DNA of 64,000 nucleotides from Zobellella maritima. GTDB taxonomy: Bacteria > Pseudomonadota > Gammaproteobacteria > Enterobacterales > Aeromonadaceae. Below, in pieces: positions 16,432 through 26,193 of this stretch (its first letter is position 1; each line of letters starts with the position of its first letter). Position numbers and translations under genes: made by a program. The notes below the pieces were generated by a model that was not told the origin of the DNA, ran no database searches, and saw nothing but the letters and a program-made list of their open reading frames with translations. The stretch is from positions 1 to 64,000 of the forward strand of contig NZ_QCZE01000003.1 of NCBI RefSeq assembly GCF_003075035.1, read 5' to 3'.

Positions 16432-16877
16432 ATCAGCTCCATATCCTGATGGGGTATACCGTCTTCCAGGTATTCGTCACTAACCGGCACAAACCCGAGT
16501 GAGCGATAAAAGTCGCGAATATACACCTGGCCACTCAGGCGCAGCGGGTAGCCCGGCCAGTGCGTGGTCGCGGCCTCGATGGCCTGCTGCATCAACATCC
16601 GGGCCAGGCCCTGTCCGCGCGCCTCCGGCACCACGACCAGCCGGCCGATCCACACCTGCTCGGCGGTCTGTATCCCTGGCCCGAGAATACGCCCCGCGGC
16701 CTGCAATGCCCCCTGTTCCCAGGCCATGATATGGAGCACGTCAGGCAGCATATCCAGGCCATCAAGATCCTGGTAGGCACAATCCTGCTCCACCACGAAA
16801 ATTTGGCAGCGCAGGGCCAGCAGCCGGTACAGCTGTTCGCAGGTTAACTGTTCAAAAGGACAAATTTGCCAGTTCAT
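16419..16877 (-). CDS. elaA: GNAT family N-acetyltransferase, ElaA-like
   Basis: 152 residues with the GNAT acetyl-CoA-binding motif RLVVVPEARGQGLARMLM around residue 85, and FYRSLGFVPVSDEYLEDGIPH near the end. It matches E. coli ElaA closely (LRCQIFVVEQDCAYQDLDG; DGIPH). The acceptor is not known. ATG at 16877 (MNWQICPFEQL) is chosen from that alignment; the upstream extension to 16910 does not align. Confidence 0.9.
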   Translation of the reverse strand: MNWQICPFEQLTCEQLYRLLALRCQIFVVEQDCAYQDLDGLDMLPDVLHIMAWEQGALQAAGRILGPGIQTAEQVWIGRLVVVPEARGQGLARMLMQQAIEAATTHWPGYPLRLSGQVYIRDFYRSLGFVPVSDEYLEDGIPHQDMELMCSA

Positions 16878-16951
16878 GAAATAGCACTCATCTATGGGAT
16901 TGACGCACATACATACAAGGTGTCCGTTTCACCACACCGCAGGTCCGGGTA

Positions 16952-17692
16952 CTACCCCCGCAACCGCTGGCGGACGATCTCAAACAGGCAGACCCCGGTG
17001 GCGACCGACACATTCAGGCTGGACACTGAGCCCGCCATGGGAATACTGACCAGCTGGTCGCAATGCTCCCGGGTCAGGCGGCGCATGCCCTTGCCTTCCG
17101 CGCCCATCACCAGCGCCAGGGGGCCTTCCAATTTGGCTTGATACAGGTGCTGATCCGCCTCTCCTGCAGTGCCCAGCACCCAGATGCCCTTGTCCTGCAG
17201 GGCGCGCAGGGTACGGGCCAGGTTGGTGACCTGAAACAGGGGCACGCTTTCGGCGGCGCCGCAGGCCACCTTGCGCACCACAGGCCCCAGCCCGGCGGAC
17301 TTGTCCTTCGGCACTATCACCCCCTGTACCCCGGCGGCATCGGCGGTACGCAGGCAGGCGCCCAGGTTATGGGGATCGGTCACGCCATCCAGTACCAGCA
17401 GCAGCGGGCTGGCCTGGTCGGTGAGCAGGGCATCCAAATCCGCCTCGTTCAGGACAGGCTGTGCCTTGACCCTGGCCACCACTCCCTGGTGCTGGCCGCC
17501 ACTGGCCTTGGCATCCAACGCCTGACGGCTCGATGGCTGGGCCTTGACGCCGACCGTCAGCAGACGCGCCTGCAGCTTGTTGAGGCGCTCGTCTTCGCGC
17601 CCCTTGAGGATCCACACCTCCAGCACCTGCTCCGGGTGGGTTTCCAGCAGGGCATCCAGGGCATGGATGCCGAAAATCAGTTCAGTACTCAT
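16952..17692 (-). CDS. rlmB: 23S rRNA (guanosine(2251)-2'-O)-methyltransferase RlmB
   Basis: A 246-residue SPOUT methyltransferase that uses SAM to methylate G2251 in the P-loop of 23S rRNA. An N-terminal substrate-binding domain ([13 protein letters not shown]) precedes the knot domain with [33 protein letters not shown] and [18 protein letters not shown]. It lies directly downstream of rnr, as in E. coli, separated by an 85-base gap with a palindromic repeat. Confidence 0.97.
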   Translation of the reverse strand: MSTELIFGIHALDALLETHPEQVLEVWILKGREDERLNKLQARLLTVGVKAQPSSRQALDAKASGGQHQGVVARVKAQPVLNEADLDALLTDQASPLLLVLDGVTDPHNLGACLRTADAAGVQGVIVPKDKSAGLGPVVRKVACGAAESVPLFQVTNLARTLRALQDKGIWVLGTAGEADQHLYQAKLEGPLALVMGAEGKGMRRLTREHCDQLVSIPMAGSVSSLNVSVATGVCLFEIVRQRLRG

Positions 17693-17703
17693 TGCATTGT
17701 CTC

Positions 17704-17769
17704 GGGGATTAGGGAAACGGGACTGGGGACCGGGCCGGGGCTAATCCCCAATGCCAAGTCTCCAATCCC
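17704..17769. repeat. extragenic palindromic repeat, copy B
   Basis: GGGGATTAG (17704-17712) and CTAATCCCC (17741-17749) are a perfect 9-base inverted pair; between and after them are GGGACTGGGGACCGGG and TCCAATCCCT. The wording matches the repeats at 13184 and 20856. It fills the rnr-rlmB gap and could form a transcript-stabilising hairpin between the cistrons. Confidence 0.55.
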
Positions 17770-17777
17770 TGACTTGA

Positions 17778-20114
17778 TCAGCGGCGCTTTCTGCCGCCAC
17801 GGGACTTGGGTTTTTCCCCCTTGTCCGCTTTTGCCGCGGGCTTGTCGCCGCTTGTGGGCTTGGCTCGCTGCCGGGACTTGAGGTTTTTCGCTCCCTTGCC
17901 GGTCTTGGCACTTGCCGGCAGCGGCGCTTCCACCATCTCGAAGTCGATCTTGCGATCATCCAGGTTGACCGCCATCACCTTGACCCGCACCTTGTCGCCC
18001 AGGCGGTAACGGCGGCGGAAGTTTTCGCCGATCAGCAGCTGGCGGGCCGGATCAAACTGGTAATAGTCGTTCTGCAGGCTGGAGATATGCACCAGGCCGT
18101 CGATATGGATGTCGTCCAGCCGCACAAAGAAGCCGAAGCCGGTGACGTTGGCGATGGTGCCACCGAACTCGCTGCCCACATGATCGAGCATATACTCGCA
18201 CTTCAGCCAGTCGGCCACATCACGGGTAGCGTCATCGGCACGGCGTTCGGTCATGGAGCAGTGTTCACCCAGGGGCGCCACCTCGTCATACTGATAGTTA
18301 AAGCCACCGGTGGCGGTCCATTTCTGTCCCGGCTGGCCGTATTCCCTGGCCAGCTGATACTTGATGGCCCGATGCAACACCAGATCCGGATAACGACGGA
18401 TCGGCGAGGTAAAGTGGGCGTAGGATTTCAGCGCCAGGCCGAAATGCCCCATGTTGTCGGCCTGATAGACCGCCTGCTTCATGGAGCGCAGCAACATGGT
18501 CTGGATCAGCTCGGCATCGGGCCTGTCCTTAATCTGCTCGGCCAACAGCGCATAATCCGCCGGGGCCGGCTCCAGGCCGCCCTTCAGCTCCAGGCCCAGC
18601 TCGCCCAGGAAGCTGCGGAAGCCCACCAGCTTTTCTTCACTCGGCTTGTCGTGCACCCGGAACAAGGCATGGGCATCCTGCTTCTCGATAAAACGGGCCG
18701 CAGCGACGTTGGCCAGGATCATGCACTCCTCGATGATCTTGTGGGCATCGTTACGCACCAGCGGCACTATCCGCTCGATCTTGCGCTGAGGATTGAATAC
18801 AAAGCGGGTTTCCTCGCTTTCGAATTCCACCGCACCGCGCTGATGACGGGCACTCTTGAGCGCCTGATACATCTTGTTCAGCTCTTCCAGGTGCGGTACC
18901 AGCGGCTGGTAGCGTTCACGCAGGGTTTCATCCCCTTCCAGGATCGCCGCCACCTTGTTATAGGTCAGGCGGGCATGGGAGTTCATCACCGCTTCGTAGA
19001 AGCTGAACCCGGACAGCTTGCCGCTGGCGGAGATGGTCATCTCCGCCACCATGCATAGCCGGTCTACCTGGGGGTTGAGCGAGCAGAGGCCGTTGGACAG
19101 CACCTCGGGCAGCATGGGAATGACCTGCTCGGGGAAATACACCGAGTTGCCACGCTGATGGGCTTCGCCATCCAGCGCCGTGCCCGGCCGCACATATGAA
19201 GACACGTCGGCGATGGCCACCCACAGTCGCCAGCCGCCGGAGCGCTTGGCCTGGCAGTAAACCGCATCGTCAAAGTCGCGGGCGTCTTCGCCGTCTATGG
19301 TCACCAACGGCAATTTGCGCAGATCCTTGCGGCCCTTTTTGGCTTCTTCCGGCACCTCTTCGCTGAGCTTGGCCACTTCCTGCTTGACCTCTTCCGGCCA
19401 CACATGGGGAATGCCGTGGGTACGCAGGGCAATTTCGATCTCCATGCCCGGATCCATGGTCTCGCCCAGCACCTCGATAACCTTGCCGATCCCTGTCATG
19501 CGCTTGGTGGGTCGCTGGGTTATGGTGATCACCACCACCTGGCCCATGCGCGCGCCCATGGTTTCTCCCTGGGGAATTAGAATATCCTGGGGAATGCGGC
19601 TGTCGTCGGGCACCACATAGCTGACCCCGTTTTCCACGAAATAGCGGCCAACCACATCCAGGTCCCGCGACTTGAGGATGCGCACCACTCGGGCTTCCTG
19701 CCGGCCTCGGCTGTCGAAACGCAGCGGCTGAACCAATACATAGTCACCGTGCATCAAAGCATCCATTTCCCGCTGGGCCAGAAACAGGTCGTCACCGCCG
19801 TCTTCCTGGCGCAGGAAGCCGAATCCTTCCCGATGACCGATGACATAGCCCTTGATCAGGTTCAGCTTGTCGGGCAGGGCGTAGCATTTGTTGCGGGTGA
19901 ACACCAGCTGGCCGTCACGCTCCATGGCGCGCAGCCGGCGGCGCAGGGCTTCGGCCTGCTCTTCGCCGTCCAGCTCCAGCTCGGCAAACAGCTCATCCCG
20001 GTTGGCCGGGGAATTGCGGCCCTTGAGATGCTCCAGAATGAACTCCCGGCTGGGGATGGGGTTTTCGTATTTATCGGCCTCGCGCTGGAGGAAGGGGTCT
20101 TGGTTTTCTGACAT
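17778..20114 (-). CDS. rnr: ribonuclease R
   Basis: A 778-residue processive 3'-5' exoribonuclease that degrades structured RNA. Order: helix-turn-helix region, two cold-shock domains, the RNB domain with catalytic [13 protein letters not shown] (around residue 275), an S1 domain ([20 protein letters not shown]), and a basic Lys/Arg-rich tail ([15 protein letters not shown] onward). ATG at 20114 ([16 protein letters not shown]) aligns with E. coli RNase R; the extension to 20174 does not. It is somewhat shorter than the 813-residue E. coli protein, mainly in the tail. Confidence 0.97.
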   Translation of the reverse strand: MSENQDPFLQREADKYENPIPSREFILEHLKGRNSPANRDELFAELELDGEEQAEALRRRLRAMERDGQLVFTRNKCYALPDKLNLIKGYVIGHREGFGFLRQEDGGDDLFLAQREMDALMHGDYVLVQPLRFDSRGRQEARVVRILKSRDLDVVGRYFVENGVSYVVPDDSRIPQDILIPQGETMGARMGQVVVITITQRPTKRMTGIGKVIEVLGETMDPGMEIEIALRTHGIPHVWPEEVKQEVAKLSEEVPEEAKKGRKDLRKLPLVTIDGEDARDFDDAVYCQAKRSGGWRLWVAIADVSSYVRPGTALDGEAHQRGNSVYFPEQVIPMLPEVLSNGLCSLNPQVDRLCMVAEMTISASGKLSGFSFYEAVMNSHARLTYNKVAAILEGDETLRERYQPLVPHLEELNKMYQALKSARHQRGAVEFESEETRFVFNPQRKIERIVPLVRNDAHKIIEECMILANVAAARFIEKQDAHALFRVHDKPSEEKLVGFRSFLGELGLELKGGLEPAPADYALLAEQIKDRPDAELIQTMLLRSMKQAVYQADNMGHFGLALKSYAHFTSPIRRYPDLVLHRAIKYQLAREYGQPGQKWTATGGFNYQYDEVAPLGEHCSMTERRADDATRDVADWLKCEYMLDHVGSEFGGTIANVTGFGFFVRLDDIHIDGLVHISSLQNDYYQFDPARQLLIGENFRRRYRLGDKVRVKVMAVNLDDRKIDFEMVEAPLPASAKTGKGAKNLKSRQRAKPTSGDKPAAKADKGEKPKSRGGRKRR

Positions 20115-20188
20115 AGAAAGTGGTCCATTTGAGCACTGTGATAAGGGAAGTATATTAGGTAGAGAAAAGAGCACATAGTGACCCCTCG

Positions 20189-20239
20189 CCTGCCTGAACC
20201 AGTGCTCGTCCAGGCAGGCATCCAGGCCTCGGGGAGGCC
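20189..20239. repeat. two hairpins in the luxS-rnr gap
   Basis: CCTGCCTG (20189-20196) pairs with CAGGCAGG (20211-20218), and GGCCTC (20225-20230) pairs with GAGGCC (20234-20239). They stand immediately past the luxS stop and before rnr. Neither has a T-run, so they may be weak terminators or processing/stability hairpins. Confidence 0.4.
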
Positions 20240-20245
20240 GGGAGA

Positions 20246-20755
20246 TTACAGAGACTTGAGCATCTCTTCCGGCAGTTGCAGTGCCTCGTTGCTGTTGATA
20301 CCCACGCCCCGCTCTATGATGTTGCGGGCTATGGCCTTGGCCTCATCCAGGGAATGCATCACATGGGTCCCGCACTGGTATTCGTTCAGCTCGGGGATCT
20401 GTGACTGATTTTCCACCTTCAGCACATCCTCCATCGCCGCCAGCCAGGCATCCGCGACCCGCTGTTCGTCGGGCGCGCCCACCAGGCTCATGTAAAAACC
20501 GGTCCGGCATCCCATGGGCGAAATATCGATGATCTCCACCCCATTGCCATTGAGGTGATTGCGCATGAAGCCGGCGAACAGGTGCTCCAGGGTATGGATA
20601 CCCTTTTCCGACAGGATTTCCTTATTGGGCAGGCAAAAGCGCAGATCAAACACGGTAATGGTGTCTTGATGGGGGGTCGCCATGGTTTTGGCCACCCGCA
20701 CCGCCGGGGCCTCCATACGAGTATGGTCGACGGTAAAACTGTCCAGCAGTGGCAT
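20246..20755 (-). CDS. luxS: S-ribosylhomocysteine lyase LuxS
   Basis: A 169-residue iron/zinc enzyme that splits S-ribosylhomocysteine into homocysteine and DPD, the precursor of autoinducer-2. Metal ligands are His54-Thr-Leu-Glu57-His58 and Cys127 (NEYQCGTH); the catalytic Cys83 is in [10 protein letters not shown]. It completes the activated methyl cycle and makes AI-2 as a by-product. In Vibrio luxS is near gshA; here they are about 11 kb apart. It is probably a monocistronic gene. Confidence 0.98.
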   Translation of the reverse strand: MPLLDSFTVDHTRMEAPAVRVAKTMATPHQDTITVFDLRFCLPNKEILSEKGIHTLEHLFAGFMRNHLNGNGVEIIDISPMGCRTGFYMSLVGAPDEQRVADAWLAAMEDVLKVENQSQIPELNEYQCGTHVMHSLDEAKAIARNIIERGVGINSNEALQLPEEMLKSL

Positions 20756-20855
20756 AACTTATTCCTCTATTAATATTTCACAGAGATTGTGACAAAGAAA
20801 ACCCCAAGGGCCAAGGTAAATCAGGGAATATAATGCCGGGGGAATATGGAAAACA

Positions 20856-20885
20856 GGGATTGGGGACTGGCCAGCCCCCAATCCC
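20856..20885. repeat. extragenic palindromic repeat, copy C (nearly perfect 15+15)
   Basis: GGGATTGGGGACTGG (20856-20870) abuts CCAGCCCCCAATCCC (20871-20885), matching as an inverted repeat at 14 of 15 positions with no spacer. It lies between the glnB stop and the luxS start and could terminate or stabilise glnB mRNA. It is the clearest copy of the family in the window. Confidence 0.7.
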
Positions 20886-20904
20886 CGATCACTTATCCCT
20901 GCTC

Positions 20905-21252
<348 letters not shown>

Positions 21253-22878
21253 TTACCAGTTCACTTTGCCAAAGCCCGAGGTGATGGGATAGCGTCTGTC
21301 CTTGCCGAAGTTACGCGGCGTGATACGCGGCCCGACCGCCCCCTGGCGGCGTTTGTATTCATTGATATCTACCAGCTTGATCACCCGGCGTACGTCGGCT
21401 TCGTCAAACCCCTCGGCGAGCAGCTCGGCCAGGGATTTGTCCTGCTCCACATAGCCTTCGAGGATGGCGTCCAGCACATCATACGGGGGCAGGCTGTCCT
21501 GGTCGAGCTGATCCGGGGCCAGCTCGGCTGAGGGCGGCCTGTCGATCACCCGCTGGGGGATCACATAACCCAAAGTATTGCGGTATTCCGACAAGGCAAA
21601 CACCAGCGTCTTGGGCACATCCTTGATGGGTGCGAAGCCGCCCACCATGTCTCCGTAAAGGGTGCAATAGCCGACCGCCACTTCGCTCTTGTTGCCGGTG
21701 GTCAACACCAACCGGCGACGCTTGTTAGAGATGGCCATCAAGAGCACGCCGCGGGCCCGGGCCTGCAGGTTTTCTTCGGTGGTGTCTTTTTCGGTGCCGG
21801 CAAACAGGGGGTCCAACTGGCTCATAAAGGCGTCGAACATGGGCTCGATGGAGACGATGTCGAACTCCACCCCCAGGTGCTTCGCCTCTTCTTCTGCGTC
21901 TTCCACGCTGATGGAGGCGGTATAGCGGAACGGCATCATCACCGCTTGCACCTTATCGGCCCCCAGAGCATCGACGGCGATGGCCAGGGTCAGGGCCGAG
22001 TCGATCCCCCCGGACAGACCCAGCACGGCACCATTGAAACCATTCTTGTTGACATAGTCACGGGTGGCCAGCACCAGTGCCTGGTAGATCTCCGCCAGCG
22101 GCTCGAGGCTGTCATTGATCCCGGCCTCGACCGGCGCCTTGTGCTTGACGCGCACCAGCGCCAGCTCGGGGGCGAAGGCCGTCAGGTTCTGGGTCAGCTC
22201 TCCTTCGGCATTGAAGACCTTGGAGCGACCGTCGAACACCAGCTCATCCTGGCCCCCCACCTGATTGAGGTACACCAGCGGCAGGGCATTGTCGCGGCTG
22301 CGTTGTGCCAGCAGGCTTTCGCGGATCCAGGCCTTGCCCCTGTGATAAGGCGAGGCATTGAGGCTGAGCAACAGCTCGGCCCCGGCCGCCTTGGCGGCGG
22401 CGGCCGGACCGGCCTCCCACACATCTTCGCAGATCAGCAGGCCCAGCTTGTGTCCTTTAAAATCAATCACACATGATTCGGTTCCGGCGCTGAAATAGCG
22501 TTTCTCGTCGAATACCCCGTAGTTGGGCAGCAACTGCTTGAAGTAGCGACCGGCCAGCTTGCCCTGATAGAAGAAGGAAGCGGCATTATAGAGTCTGCCG
22601 TCCTGGCGCCAGGGGTGGCCGACCACCAGGGCGGTTGTTGTGCTGGCCGCGGCCAGTTGCGCAAGCGCGGCCTCGACCCGTAGGTGCAGATCGTTGCGAA
22701 ACAGCAGATCTTCCGGCGGGTAGCCGGTCACCGCCAGCTCGGGAAACAGCACCAGTTCGGCGCCCTGCTGTTCGGCGTCACGGGCGGCGGCAAGCATCGC
22801 CTGGGTATTGGCTTCGATGGCGCCGACGGTCAGATTTAACTGGGCCAGCGCCAGGGTCAAGGTCAGGTGTTCAGACAT
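21253..22878 (-). CDS. nadE: glutamine-dependent NAD+ synthetase
   Basis: A 541-residue two-domain enzyme. The N-terminal nitrilase-like glutaminase (about 1-260) has Glu in VLFPELAVTGYPPEDLLF, Lys in FKQLLPNYGVFDEKRYF and the nucleophile Cys in GLLICEDVWE. The C-terminal synthetase (about 270-541) has the PP-loop LGLSGGIDSALTLAIAVDALG. It converts nicotinate adenine dinucleotide to NAD+ using glutamine nitrogen. E. coli has only the short ammonia-dependent form, so this is a different type. It is followed directly by glnB. Confidence 0.96.
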   Translation of the reverse strand: MSEHLTLTLALAQLNLTVGAIEANTQAMLAAARDAEQQGAELVLFPELAVTGYPPEDLLFRNDLHLRVEAALAQLAAASTTTALVVGHPWRQDGRLYNAASFFYQGKLAGRYFKQLLPNYGVFDEKRYFSAGTESCVIDFKGHKLGLLICEDVWEAGPAAAAKAAGAELLLSLNASPYHRGKAWIRESLLAQRSRDNALPLVYLNQVGGQDELVFDGRSKVFNAEGELTQNLTAFAPELALVRVKHKAPVEAGINDSLEPLAEIYQALVLATRDYVNKNGFNGAVLGLSGGIDSALTLAIAVDALGADKVQAVMMPFRYTASISVEDAEEEAKHLGVEFDIVSIEPMFDAFMSQLDPLFAGTEKDTTEENLQARARGVLLMAISNKRRRLVLTTGNKSEVAVGYCTLYGDMVGGFAPIKDVPKTLVFALSEYRNTLGYVIPQRVIDRPPSAELAPDQLDQDSLPPYDVLDAILEGYVEQDKSLAELLAEGFDEADVRRVIKLVDINEYKRRQGAVGPRITPRNFGKDRRYPITSGFGKVNW

Positions 22879-22923
22879 GGGTAGATTCGTTGCAAGATGA
22901 TAATAGTTGCATAGTAAAGAAAG

Positions 22924-22947
22924 ACAGGGGCCTTGTCAGGCCCCTGT
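22924..22947 (-). terminator. intrinsic terminator of the minor-pilin operon
   Basis: 9-base arms ACAGGGGCC (22924-22932) and GGCCCCTGT (22939-22947) around TTGTCA, starting 10 bases past the stop of the pilV-like gene. In the direction of transcription the stem is followed by CTTTCTTTAC. It separates the pilus genes from nadE. Confidence 0.85.
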
Positions 22948-22956
22948 GCATTTGAA

Positions 22957-25029
22957 TCAGTTACAAGAGCCCGGCAGACTCTTGCCTGTTCCTGCTCTGT
23001 TGATCACAGCCAGCAGACAGCCACCCTCAATGGCTTTCTTCCCTTGGCTGATGTTGGTCGACACGGACCAAGGCGTGCCTGGAAGGATCAGCTCATAACC
23101 GGCAGGAGCAGTAGCCGTCAGCGTGGCTGTAGGTCCATTGTTCGCGTAACAGTTATAGGAAACCGACAGATTGCCTTTATTGGCTCCCTGCCCGGTCACC
23201 TGGGTAGATGAACAACTGATGGAAGAAATACCTGCCTGGGTAAAGCTTACCTGTACCAGGCTTAACTGAGTATCGTCGCATGCCTGTTCAGTCACTATAG
23301 TACCAACTGTCTCATAGGTGATGCACTTTATCTGCCCGGTTATACTGACCTTTCCTGTAAGAACTTGTACTGAGACATTCAGTGAAGAACTTTTGACGTC
23401 TGTTATTTCATCGGTAGACAAGGGCTTGAAAGAGGTGATCCCGCTGTTACTGCGCCGGATGGTGGCGGTAATGGTAGCCAAAGACCCTTCCTTGAGGGCA
23501 TTAATCAACCCTCGACTATAGGTACCATAGTATTGCTGGCTACTGTCCACTATGGTCTGCACTGGCTCGTTGGTCACACTGGTATTACTGCTGTCATTAC
23601 TAGTCCAATTCGCCAACAGGGTCAGGTTAACATCATAAAAAGGGACAAATTTCAGTAGATTTTCGGGCGTGGCGTCAGGGTTCCCCCCCATGACTTCATC
23701 CTTCAGATACTGGCGATATTCCGGTGATACAATATCCACATAGATTCCCCTGGCTATCAGCTGATCCGGACCTGGCGCAACCAACAACATATCGGTAGAC
23801 AGGGGCGCTATGCCCTTAGATGTAAGGTAAGTTGAAAAAGAGACAGGGGTAGAATAGGTCTGATTAGTGTAGTTGCTCCCGGCTTTAACCTGACCACGAA
23901 TATAATCCGTGACAACTTCCTTGACATAACTTTGATAGGCCGACAATACTGCGCTATCGGCAAAGATGCTGGCATCAAAAATATTAAACGCCACCAGATT
24001 CCAGTCATTGGCCATTTCATAGAAACCATTAATACGTACCATCCGGCAGGCTTCCAGATACTCAGTATTTTTCAGTGTCGCTAGAGAAACTCCATCTTTA
24101 TAGTGACCATGGGGGGGAGTATTGCTTCGCTTAATTACATCATACCAATGACCGAACTCATTGAGATCGCCATCAAAATGATTCTTACAACAACGAACGC
24201 ACAGCGGATCCTGACTGCTCTTCGGTTTGCCAGTCGACTTGACAGCGGTTCCGCCAAGAGTCCAGTAGGACAGCCCCCCCAGGGCTATTCTTTGTGATGG
24301 CAAGCTGGCGCTGGTCGCATCGTCTAACTTGCAGTTACAGGAAACCGTTGTAATGTCCTGTACCTGGGATGTCTTGCTGCCGTTGTCATAGGCATTGGTT
24401 TTGAAGGCCACCCTGAGACTGTCTGAGCCTCCTTGTTGGGCAAGTTTGGGCAAGGGGCGGCTGGTTTCCTGGGTCAGGCCATCGCCCAGGCTAATGGGAA
24501 TAACATTGGGTATCGTGCCCGGTGAGTGGGCTACTTTTGGCCCGCCGAGACCCAGCCCAAAGTTGAGCGCGCCACCACCGCCGCCCCCAGAAAGGCCACT
24601 GTACAGCTGCTGAGGTGAGACCACCGAGGACAAAGTAAAGCTTTGGGGCTCACCGTTATCACTCCAGTCAACAGTCACCGCGACTTCTTTCTTGCCCGAG
24701 GTCGTCCCGGAGGGTAACGGCGTGGTCCACTTGGTATTGATTGTATCCCAGCCATAGTCGGTCACGGTCCAGCCAAGATTGTAAGTCACTCCATTTGATA
24801 CTGTCGTTTGTGATCCACCGGAGATATTTTGGTAGCCCAGTTTGTCATTAAAGTGCCTGAGCTCGTCCAACTTGGATTCGGCCAAGCGCAGGGCTACCTC
24901 CCGGCTGCGACCGTCCCGGCTGTATTCCAAATAGACCTTGTTCAGCTGCAGCAACGAACCCGCCGTCACCGCCACCACGATAAAGGCAATCACCACCTCG
25001 ACCAGCCCGAACCCTGCTTGCCTTTTCAT
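22957..25029 (-). CDS. very large PilV-like minor pilin with C-terminal extracellular region
   Basis: A 690-residue protein with a prepilin N-terminus: leader MKRQAG, then mature FGLVEVVIAFIVVAVTAGSL with Glu at +5, so PilD can cleave and methylate it. The helix continues into VALRLAESKLDELRHFND, as in PilV. Typical PilV is under 200 residues. Here a Gly-rich linker (about 150-165) leads to about 500 more residues with cysteine pairs (CNCKLDD; CVRCCKNHFDGD), a predicted soluble region, and a C-terminal Cys-rich, Thr/Ser-rich beta part. GC content is visibly lower than in flanking genes. It may form part of a pilus-tip adhesin. No named family is certain. Confidence 0.75.
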   Translation of the reverse strand: MKRQAGFGLVEVVIAFIVVAVTAGSLLQLNKVYLEYSRDGRSREVALRLAESKLDELRHFNDKLGYQNISGGSQTTVSNGVTYNLGWTVTDYGWDTINTKWTTPLPSGTTSGKKEVAVTVDWSDNGEPQSFTLSSVVSPQQLYSGLSGGGGGGALNFGLGLGGPKVAHSPGTIPNVIPISLGDGLTQETSRPLPKLAQQGGSDSLRVAFKTNAYDNGSKTSQVQDITTVSCNCKLDDATSASLPSQRIALGGLSYWTLGGTAVKSTGKPKSSQDPLCVRCCKNHFDGDLNEFGHWYDVIKRSNTPPHGHYKDGVSLATLKNTEYLEACRMVRINGFYEMANDWNLVAFNIFDASIFADSAVLSAYQSYVKEVVTDYIRGQVKAGSNYTNQTYSTPVSFSTYLTSKGIAPLSTDMLLVAPGPDQLIARGIYVDIVSPEYRQYLKDEVMGGNPDATPENLLKFVPFYDVNLTLLANWTSNDSSNTSVTNEPVQTIVDSSQQYYGTYSRGLINALKEGSLATITATIRRSNSGITSFKPLSTDEITDVKSSSLNVSVQVLTGKVSITGQIKCITYETVGTIVTEQACDDTQLSLVQVSFTQAGISSISCSSTQVTGQGANKGNLSVSYNCYANNGPTATLTATAPAGYELILPGTPWSVSTNISQGKKAIEGGCLLAVINRAGTGKSLPGSCN

Positions 25030-25040
25030 CCTGCCTCCTG

Positions 25041-26192
25041 CTACCAGTCTTTCCAGCTGCCGGGAATCACCCCAAGTGATATAAAAGGATTACTGCTGCC
25101 GCTTCCCAGGCTGCTGCTGTCGCAACCGCTGAAATCACAAATAATGTCTTCACTGTAGATGAAGCCGAAATTACCATTGGCCAGAGTAACACTATCGTGA
25201 TTTGCTAGCAGGCTGCCGTAAAACTCGGCACCGCCGTTAACCTTGATATTGTAACTGCTGGCATCACTGGGGTTTGAGTCATAAGAGAAAAGCAGTCCGT
25301 AAAACTTGCTGTTCGCATTCATCACTACGCTGCTGTCCTTGACTAGAAGGATGACGGGTGCGCTGGCGGAGCCTATCGAATCAAAAGCACAGCTCGCTGC
25401 ACCTTCGATAATAAAGAATCCGGCGCCACCGGTCAGTTGCGGATCCGTGCAACTGCTGATAATTGCGGTAGCCTTGGCATTAATATTCTTCCAGGCACCG
25501 GCAGAATCCGGCTCACCGAATACATAGTCGAACATATCGCTGGGAAAACCAGGATCATTGGCGACAATATCGGAGTTTATAACCGTACTGGCTCCTTGCT
25601 TATAACTGTAGGCATTATTGGTAGTGCAGCCGCCATTGGTATATTCGTCCAGGCCGCAGGTTAAAGCGCTACCGCTGATATTCACTGCGTTTTTACTCCA
25701 CACTGAAACCGGCACGCCCTTGCCACTGCCATTGGGGTTGGCCACTATGGTTATATTACCGTTCAAGGGCGTCGTGCCGCTAATAATCAGAGGAGCTGCC
25801 GGTCCGGAGTTGTTTGGGTTGAGCACACTGCTCTCGGCTACCTGCACGCTGATACGGGTTTGGGCGCCATTGTCCATGGTGGCGGTGGAGACGATGTCCG
25901 TCACCCCCGGGGTAGCGCCGTTGGCCGCCATGGTCACGTTATAGGTAGCCTGGGCCGAGGAGCTTGCCACACTGCCGGAAACGGCCGTGGCAGCCGAATC
26001 GACCTTCAGCTCGGCGATAGCCTCGGCAATGCCCTTCTCGGCGGCGGCAAAGGCCACCCGGTATTCGATTTCGTTGAGCGCGATGCGCTTGTCCGACACC
26101 AGCACCTTGCCGATAAAGGCGGACACGGCGACCAGAATGGACACCAGCAACAGGCTGACGGTCAGGGTGGTAAATCCATTTACCTTGCGCAT
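25041..26192 (-). CDS. PilX-like minor pilin-family protein
   Basis: A 383-residue protein with a pilin-like start, MRKVNG then FTTLTVSLLLVSILVAVSAF, but Thr replaces the usual Glu at +5, as happens in tip subunits such as GspK and in PilX-type proteins. The rest resembles surface beta-structure: repeated Gly/Asn/Ser-rich segments, GKGVPVSVWSK, DPGFPSDMFDYVFG, and five or six Cys. I recall this set of motifs in uncharacterised PilX-like proteins of marine gammaproteobacteria, unverified. It lies between pilW and the pilV-like gene with 1- and 11-base gaps. Confidence 0.7.
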   Translation of the reverse strand: MRKVNGFTTLTVSLLLVSILVAVSAFIGKVLVSDKRIALNEIEYRVAFAAAEKGIAEAIAELKVDSAATAVSGSVASSSAQATYNVTMAANGATPGVTDIVSTATMDNGAQTRISVQVAESSVLNPNNSGPAAPLIISGTTPLNGNITIVANPNGSGKGVPVSVWSKNAVNISGSALTCGLDEYTNGGCTTNNAYSYKQGASTVINSDIVANDPGFPSDMFDYVFGEPDSAGAWKNINAKATAIISSCTDPQLTGGAGFFIIEGAASCAFDSIGSASAPVILLVKDSSVVMNANSKFYGLLFSYDSNPSDASSYNIKVNGGAEFYGSLLANHDSVTLANGNFGFIYSEDIICDFSGCDSSSLGSGSSNPFISLGVIPGSWKDW

Positions 26193-26193
26193 A

